Of a stretch of 64,000 nt of DNA, positions 59,882 through 64,000 are shown piece after piece. The stretch's first letter is position 1. Each line of letters starts with the position of its first letter. The translations under genes were made by a program, and so were the position numbers. The notes beneath the pieces are model-generated. The model was not told where the DNA came from. It searched no databases and saw only the letters and a list, made by a program, of their open reading frames with translations. The stretch comes from Streptomyces paludis (GTDB lineage Bacteria > Actinomycetota > Actinomycetes > Streptomycetales > Streptomycetaceae), in the NCBI RefSeq assembly GCF_003344965.1, contig NZ_CP031194.1:6138001-6202000 (forward strand), given 5' to 3'.

Positions 59882-59899
59882 GTGCTGATATTCTCACAT
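59880..59899. promoter_or_regulatory. Inverted repeat between acr3 and arsC
   Basis: ATGTG and CACAT are separated by 10 bp (59880-59899), overlapping the start codon of acr3. The spacing suits a small dimeric repressor such as ArsR. No arsR gene lies in the cluster, so the regulator would act in trans. Confidence 0.4.
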
Positions 59900-59967
59900 C
59901 ATCTTCTGCTGACACCAGTGAAGAGTGAACTGTCGCGGGCCGGTGGGCCGCGGCTCTGCAAGAGAGA

Positions 59968-60387
59968 ATGATGATCGTGGCCGAGGTCTCCGGTAAGCCG
60001 TCCGTCCTGTTCGTCTGCGTCCACAACGCGGGCCGCTCCCAGATGGCCGCCGCCTGGCTGGCGCACCTGGCCGAGGGTCGGGTCGAGGTCCGCTCGGCGG
60101 GCTCGGACCCCGGCGCTGCCGTGAATCCCGCCGCCGTCGAGGTGATGGCCGAGGTCGGCATCGACATCTCCGCCGAGAGCCCAAAGGCCCTCACGGCTGA
60201 CGCGGTCCGTGAGGCCGACGTCTGCATCACGATGGGGTGCGGTGACGCCTGCCCCGTCTTCCCTGGCAAGCGCTATCTCGACTGGAAGGTCGCCGACCCG
60301 TCCGGCCTGGGCCCGGAGGCCGTGCGCGCGGTCCGTGACGAGATCAGGGCCCTGGTCGAAGGTTTGCTGGAGGAGATCGCGCCGTAG
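59968..60387 (+). CDS. arsC: Arsenate reductase of the low-molecular-weight phosphatase type
   Basis: A 139-residue protein whose N-terminal catalytic loop is FVCVHNAGRSQMAAAW (C-x5-R). The later Cys residues (TMGCGDACP) fit the thioredoxin-coupled ArsC group, which uses a cascade of three Cys. It reduces arsenate to arsenite for export by Acr3. The start is ATG 59968 after agaga; the GTG at 59977 is an alternative. Divergent from acr3 with an 86-bp control region. Confidence 0.92.
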   Translation: MMIVAEVSGKPSVLFVCVHNAGRSQMAAAWLAHLAEGRVEVRSAGSDPGAAVNPAAVEVMAEVGIDISAESPKALTADAVREADVCITMGCGDACPVFPGKRYLDWKVADPSGLGPEAVRAVRDEIRALVEGLLEEIAP

Positions 60388-60479
60388 GTGCGCCTTGCCG
60401 GTTTTAAGGGTGAACCTCAAGCGAATGAAATGTGAACAGCGTTACACCAACGAGTAGTTGATGATCGGCATTGCCTAGA

Positions 60480-61075
60480 AGGTCAAGTTGGGGGCGATGA
60501 TCGACCTGGTGACCAGGTCGTTGGCGCTGTGGTGCTGCGGCCGTCGACGAAGGTGGCCGAGGCCTCCTCTCTCCTGGCCCGGAGCGTCACCCTGAGGCGA
60601 TGCGTCCTGGCTGGTCGCATGCCCTTCGGGTGTCGAGATCGGTGATGCCGCACCGGCGGCTGTTGGCTTTGGATGAGCGACTGGAACATGCGACTGCGCG
60701 GCCGGTGATCGTGCCGGACGCGATTGTCTGCGACCATGACAAGGTCTTCATCTCGAACAACTTCCGTGCCTTGTGCCGCTATTTGGACATGAGTCTCCAG
60801 CCGACGTGCAAGGCGTCGCCTTTCGAGAAGGGTGGGATCGAGAAAGCGCCGGGTTCGGTGGCGGCGCTGTTCGCGCACGCCGAACGAGAAGTACGTGATG
60901 CTGCTGGAGTCGTGCGGCTATGGATTACGTCGAGTTGCTGCCCGCTCTGGCAGGCGATCAACTCCTACGGCATCCGGATCAGCCACCGCACCTACGACGG
61001 CAGGGGGCTGACCCCCGTTGCGCCGATCGAGCGTGATCGTGCCGATCATCGCTCCGTTGGGATTAATCACAAATA
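60480..61075 (+). pseudogene. Decayed transposase with integrase core (rve-type)
   Basis: A broken plus-strand frame contains IVCDHDKVFISNNFRALCRY, LDMSLQPTCKASPFEKGGIE and, after a deletion, QAINSYGIRISHRTYDGRGL. These are parts of the catalytic core and the C-terminal beta-barrel of a retroviral-integrase-type (Mu/IS21-like) transposase; the residues normally between them are missing. The 5' part is also shifted. It is inactive. Confidence 0.7.
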
Positions 61076-61122
61076 GGCCAGGTTGCCGACCGGGCAGTTC
61101 AGGCACCGAGCGTTCAAGCTCG

Positions 61123-61278
61123 TCACGGGAGCCGGCGGCCACCGAGATAGGTGCGCACCTCCGGCGAGGCGAACAGTTCGATGAACGTCGCACGATCCCG
61201 AACCTCAGACTCGCGGAGCACCAGCCGTTCGGTCCTGGTCGGGGCAGGTGGCCAGGCGACGGGCGCTAACTCAGTCAT
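61123..61278 (-). pseudogene. 5' fragment of a GNAT acetyltransferase gene
   Basis: ATG 61278 begins MTELAPVAWPPAPTRTERLV, then LRESEVRDRATFIELFASPE and VRTYLGGRR before a stop. This is the N-terminal strand-helix unit of RimJ/RimL-type N-acetyltransferases. The acetyl-CoA-binding part is missing, as the sequence downstream is transposase debris. Truncated by the neighbouring rearrangement. Confidence 0.7.
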
Positions 61279-61411
61279 GGTGGGAAACCTGTTGCACGCA
61301 GATGAGCATGATCCGAAAGAGAAGGCCCAGGCCAGAGATCTGCTCAAGGCCCTGCCATTCAACATGGTCGCCGCAGGTCGGCGCCCGCCTGCCGACTGCT
61401 TCATTGTCTAA
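61279..61411 (+). pseudogene. Short coding remnant before pstS
   Basis: The plus strand reads GNLLHADEHDPKEKAQARDL, then LKALPFNMVAAGRRPPADCF with a stop at 61411. It looks like the tail of a longer protein, but I do not recognise it and it lacks a start. Probably another remnant of the rearranged region. Confidence 0.4.
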
Positions 61412-61433
61412 GGACAGCACACCTGCTTAGACT
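61404..61433 (+). promoter_or_regulatory. Possible promoter of pstS
   Basis: TTGTCT (61404-61409) and TAGACT (61428-61433) are 18 bp apart, about 35 bp before the pstS start. No clear PhoP box (repeats of GTTCACC) is visible in the 60 bp available before the debris, which is unusual for a pst operon in Streptomyces. Confidence 0.4.
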
Positions 61434-61468
61434 CCCCTCAAATCAGAGGCGCTCCTGGGGGGAACCGC

Positions 61469-62407
61469 ATGTCGCGTGCAGCGCAGTTGTGTTCGGTCGT
61501 TGAGGGTCAAGGCAAGGCGGCGCGGGGGAGGTTAGCCCCGCCGCGGCGGGGTCTCGGGTATCTCGTGTCGGGAGCGCTGCTGGCCGGTCTGGCGACGGCG
61601 TGCGCCGACGGTCAGTCGAGTGCCGCTGGAGGCGGGCTCAGGGCGAGCGGCTCGACGACCGTCGCCCCAGTCGCCGCCGATGCCGCGGAGGCGCTCAAAG
61701 CGCAGGGGATGAACATCACCATCGCGACCCAGGGGGGATCCGCCGGCGGCATCTCCCAGCTCGCGGCAGGGCAGATCGACATCGCGCTCAGCTCGAAGCC
61801 GATCGCCGACGCGGACCGTACGGCCCACCCCAAGGTCGACTTCGTCGCCACGCAGATCGGTTCGGACGCCGTCGGGGTAATCGTGACGCAGCCGGTCGCC
61901 GACGCCGGCGTCAAGAACCTCACGGTCGATCAGGTCCGGGACCTCTTCGAGGGCAAGATCACCAACTGGTCCCAGCTCGGCGGTCCGAAGCTTGGCGTCT
62001 TCGTCTACGACAAGGAGCCCGGACGCGGTACGCGCGAGGTGCTCGACAAGTACATCTACGGGGACGAGAAGGCGCCGCCGCCGCCGGACACGGACAACTT
62101 CGCGATTGTCGGCGGCAATCTGGAGACCCGCAACAAGCTGGAGTCCACCCCCGGGGCGGTCGGTCCGCTCTCCACGGGGTTCGTCGAAGGGCGGGAGAAG
62201 CTCGCGGTGGTGACGCTGGACGGCATCGCCGCCAGCCCCGAGAACATCGCCTCCGGCAAGTACCCGATGAACAGGCCGCTTTACCTGATCACGAACGGCG
62301 AACCCACCGGAGACGCAAAGAAGTTCATCGACTACCTGCTCTCCGACAAGGGGCAGGTCCTGCTGGAGCCGCACGGATACCTGTCGCTCGAGCAGATCGG
62401 AAAGTGA
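61469..62407 (+). CDS. pstS: Phosphate-binding lipoprotein PstS
   Basis: The 312-residue protein starts at ATG 61469 (ctggggggaacc upstream). It has a basic leader and a lipobox-like ending (LAGLATAC), giving a lipidated Cys. The binding-protein fold shows the phosphate-site motifs ASGSTTVAPVAADAAEALKA, ATQGGSAGGISQLAAGQIDI, IALSSKPIADADR and KEPGRGTREVLDKYIYG. It captures phosphate outside the membrane and delivers it to the permease. The fused permease gene follows after 3 bp. Confidence 0.92.
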   Translation: MSRAAQLCSVVEGQGKAARGRLAPPRRGLGYLVSGALLAGLATACADGQSSAAGGGLRASGSTTVAPVAADAAEALKAQGMNITIATQGGSAGGISQLAAGQIDIALSSKPIADADRTAHPKVDFVATQIGSDAVGVIVTQPVADAGVKNLTVDQVRDLFEGKITNWSQLGGPKLGVFVYDKEPGRGTREVLDKYIYGDEKAPPPPDTDNFAIVGGNLETRNKLESTPGAVGPLSTGFVEGREKLAVVTLDGIAASPENIASGKYPMNRPLYLITNGEPTGDAKKFIDYLLSDKGQVLLEPHGYLSLEQIGK

Positions 62408-62410
62408 TCG

Positions 62411-64000
62411 GTGACGCTCACGCAGGAGAAGCGGCCGGCGGTCGAACCCGACGCCGATCCGCGTCCACGTCGATCGGTCTGGGTGTGGGGGTGGCTCTTC
62501 ACGGGAGCCTTCTCCGTCCTGGCCGTACTGCTGGCGCTCCTCGGTTACCTCGGTGAAGGGGTCGCGGGGGGTCACGTCGACTGGGTCGAGCTGCTGACCG
62601 AGTCCTCGTGGAACCCCGCCGGCTCGGTTTTCGGCGGCCTGGCGATGATCTACGGATCGGCCGTCGTCTGTGTCATCGCGCTTGTCCTCGCCGTCCCCGT
62701 CGGGTGGGGAGCGGCCGTCGCGCTCTCGGAATACCTGCCCGGGAGGGCGGCCCGCGCTCTGCGCATGAGCGTGGAGCTGCTGGCCGCCGTGCCCTCGATC
62801 GTCTACGGGCTGATCGGCATTCTCCTCGTCCGGCCTTTCGTCGGGGCCATCGCGGACGTGCCGGGTGGGGACAGTCTCCTCGCCGCCGGGATCGTTCTGG
62901 CTGTCATGATCATGCCTACGATCGTGGCGGTGAGCGTGGACTCGCTGGCCGCGGTCCCCGACCGGGACCGGGAAGCGGCCTTCTCGCTGGGGCTGACCCG
63001 CCGCGAGGTCATCCGCTCGGTCGTCCTGCCGAAGGCGCGGCCCGGCATGCGGGCGGCCGTCCTGCTCGGCCTCGCCCGGGCACTGGGCGAGGCGATCGCC
63101 GTCTTCCTGGTGGTGGGAAGGGCCGATGGACGGCTCCCCGGTACGTTCGACCAGCTGCTCAACTCGCTGGTGCGCCCAGGCCAGACGCTGACCACCAAGC
63201 TGGCCGGCCCGGAGCCCGTGCTGGCCGGCACCTCGGGGACCTACTTCGCCTCGCTGTGCGGCCTCGGGCTCGTCCTGCTGACCCTGGTGGCCGTGGCGAC
63301 CGTGTGGGGGAACCGCGGAGCGTCCCGGACGGCCGGCGCAGGGCGGTTCCGCGGGCGGCAGTCGGCCGGACTCGGCCGCGTCCAGCTCGACCGGTTCGTC
63401 GCCGCCGTACGGCTGACCGCGCTGGCGCTCCCCGGACTCCTCCTGCTGGGCATGCTCGTCGTGCTGGCGACGCGCGGCAGCGCCGCCTTCCAGCCTTCGT
63501 TCTGGTTCACCTCCGCCACCGGCGCGGCCGGAGGCGGTGTGCGCGACCAGATCCTCGGCACGCTCCTGTTGGTCGTCACCTGCGGACTCATCGCTCTCCC
63601 TCTCGGATTCGGTGCCGGAATCCTGCTCGGAGTCCACGCCTCCGCCCGTACCGTACGGGTGCTGCAGACCCTGACGGTCGTCGTGGGAGGGACGCCGACC
63701 ATCCTCCTGGGTCTGGCCGGATTCGTGATCTTCTGCAGCGCGATGGGGTGGGGACGGTCCTGGCTGGCCGGCGCCATCGTGCTGGTTCCGGTGGTCGTGC
63801 CGATGGTGGCGCTGCCCACCTGCGCCCGGGTCAGGAGCCTGTCGCCGGAGATGACCGAGAGCGCGCTTGCCCTCGGACTCACGCGGGCCCAGTTCATCCG
63901 GTCTGTCGTGGTCCCGTACGCCTGGCCCGCCACGCTCACCGGACTCCTGCTGGGGCTGGCGCGCGCGGCGGGGGAGACAGCGCCGTTGCTCTTCACCGCC
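62411..64000 (+). CDS. Fused PstC-PstA phosphate permease (partial at window end)
   Basis: One uninterrupted frame from GTG 62411 runs past the end of the window (530 codons visible). The first half is PstC-like: membrane segments and the EAA loop DREAAFSLGLTRREVIRSVV, then LGLARALGEAIAVFLVVG. A linker of about 35 residues (NRGASRTAGAGRFRGRQSAG) follows. The second half is PstA-like: LGTLLLVVTCGLIALPLGFG, TPTILLGLAGFVIFCS, a second EAA loop TESALALGLTRAQFIRSVVV and LLGLARAAGETAPLLFT. Separate genes are the rule in most bacteria. I checked the linker region and found no stop or shift. Confidence 0.88.
   Translation, partial: MTLTQEKRPAVEPDADPRPRRSVWVWGWLFTGAFSVLAVLLALLGYLGEGVAGGHVDWVELLTESSWNPAGSVFGGLAMIYGSAVVCVIALVLAVPVGWGAAVALSEYLPGRAARALRMSVELLAAVPSIVYGLIGILLVRPFVGAIADVPGGDSLLAAGIVLAVMIMPTIVAVSVDSLAAVPDRDREAAFSLGLTRREVIRSVVLPKARPGMRAAVLLGLARALGEAIAVFLVVGRADGRLPGTFDQLLNSLVRPGQTLTTKLAGPEPVLAGTSGTYFASLCGLGLVLLTLVAVATVWGNRGASRTAGAGRFRGRQSAGLGRVQLDRFVAAVRLTALALPGLLLLGMLVVLATRGSAAFQPSFWFTSATGAAGGGVRDQILGTLLLVVTCGLIALPLGFGAGILLGVHASARTVRVLQTLTVVVGGTPTILLGLAGFVIFCSAMGWGRSWLAGAIVLVPVVVPMVALPTCARVRSLSPEMTESALALGLTRAQFIRSVVVPYAWPATLTGLLLGLARAAGETAPLLFTA

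Noticed and set aside
61532..63637. 701-codon minus-strand ORF
   Set aside because: Antisense to pstS and the fused permease, which are clear family members.

Overview
The window is about 70% G+C. It uses many GTG and TTG starts, packs genes with 4-base stop/start overlaps (GTGA, ATGA) and carries families typical of Streptomyces and its relatives (DUF317, DUF4913, SCO6880-like). It is most likely from a Streptomyces-type actinomycete, either a linear plasmid or a chromosome carrying an integrative conjugative element. No rRNA, tRNA or CRISPR array was seen.

Region 1 (1-9300) is a mosaic of insertion-sequence debris. It has one intact IS701-family element with a CTAG target duplication and fragments of IS630, IS3, IS5 and ISL3 transposases. 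Inside this debris sits an unusual leftward cassette (3896-8442): a phosphoribosyltransferase fused to a beta-propeller, a protein with a 13-residue Gly/Thr/Asp repeat, and a TPR protein fused to a 2-oxoglutarate/Fe(II) oxygenase whose start overlaps the stop of the repeat protein. This is the best candidate for an undescribed system.

Region 2 (about 9300-56850) looks like a conjugative element with two arms diverging from about 44130-44640. The leftward arm holds type IV secretion genes (NlpC/P60 hydrolase, small membrane proteins, VirB6-like, SCO6880-like, VirB4 ATPase, VirD4/TraG coupling protein). It also holds a MoxR ATPase/VWA pair, a PP-loop enzyme coupled to a cytosine methyltransferase and a DnaB N-domain protein, and a tandem array of DUF317 proteins alternating with small acidic proteins. 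The rightward arm holds an amino-group DNA methyltransferase, DUF4913, a RelE-like protein, a secreted SH3 protein, winged-helix regulators, an MFS exporter, an ATP-grasp ligase, more DUF317 proteins and a sortase-type surface protein broken by an amber codon. No relaxase, integrase or replication initiator could be recognised. Several accessory genes of this region carry single-base frameshifts, while the large transfer genes are intact.

Region 3 (57205-60387) is an arsenic resistance cluster (flavin monooxygenase, Acr3 efflux pump, divergent arsenate reductase) with no arsR beside it. Region 4 (60480-61411) is decayed transposase and acetyltransferase debris. Region 5 (61469-64000) begins a phosphate-transport operon: pstS followed by a permease gene that fuses PstC and PstA in one reading frame and runs off the window.
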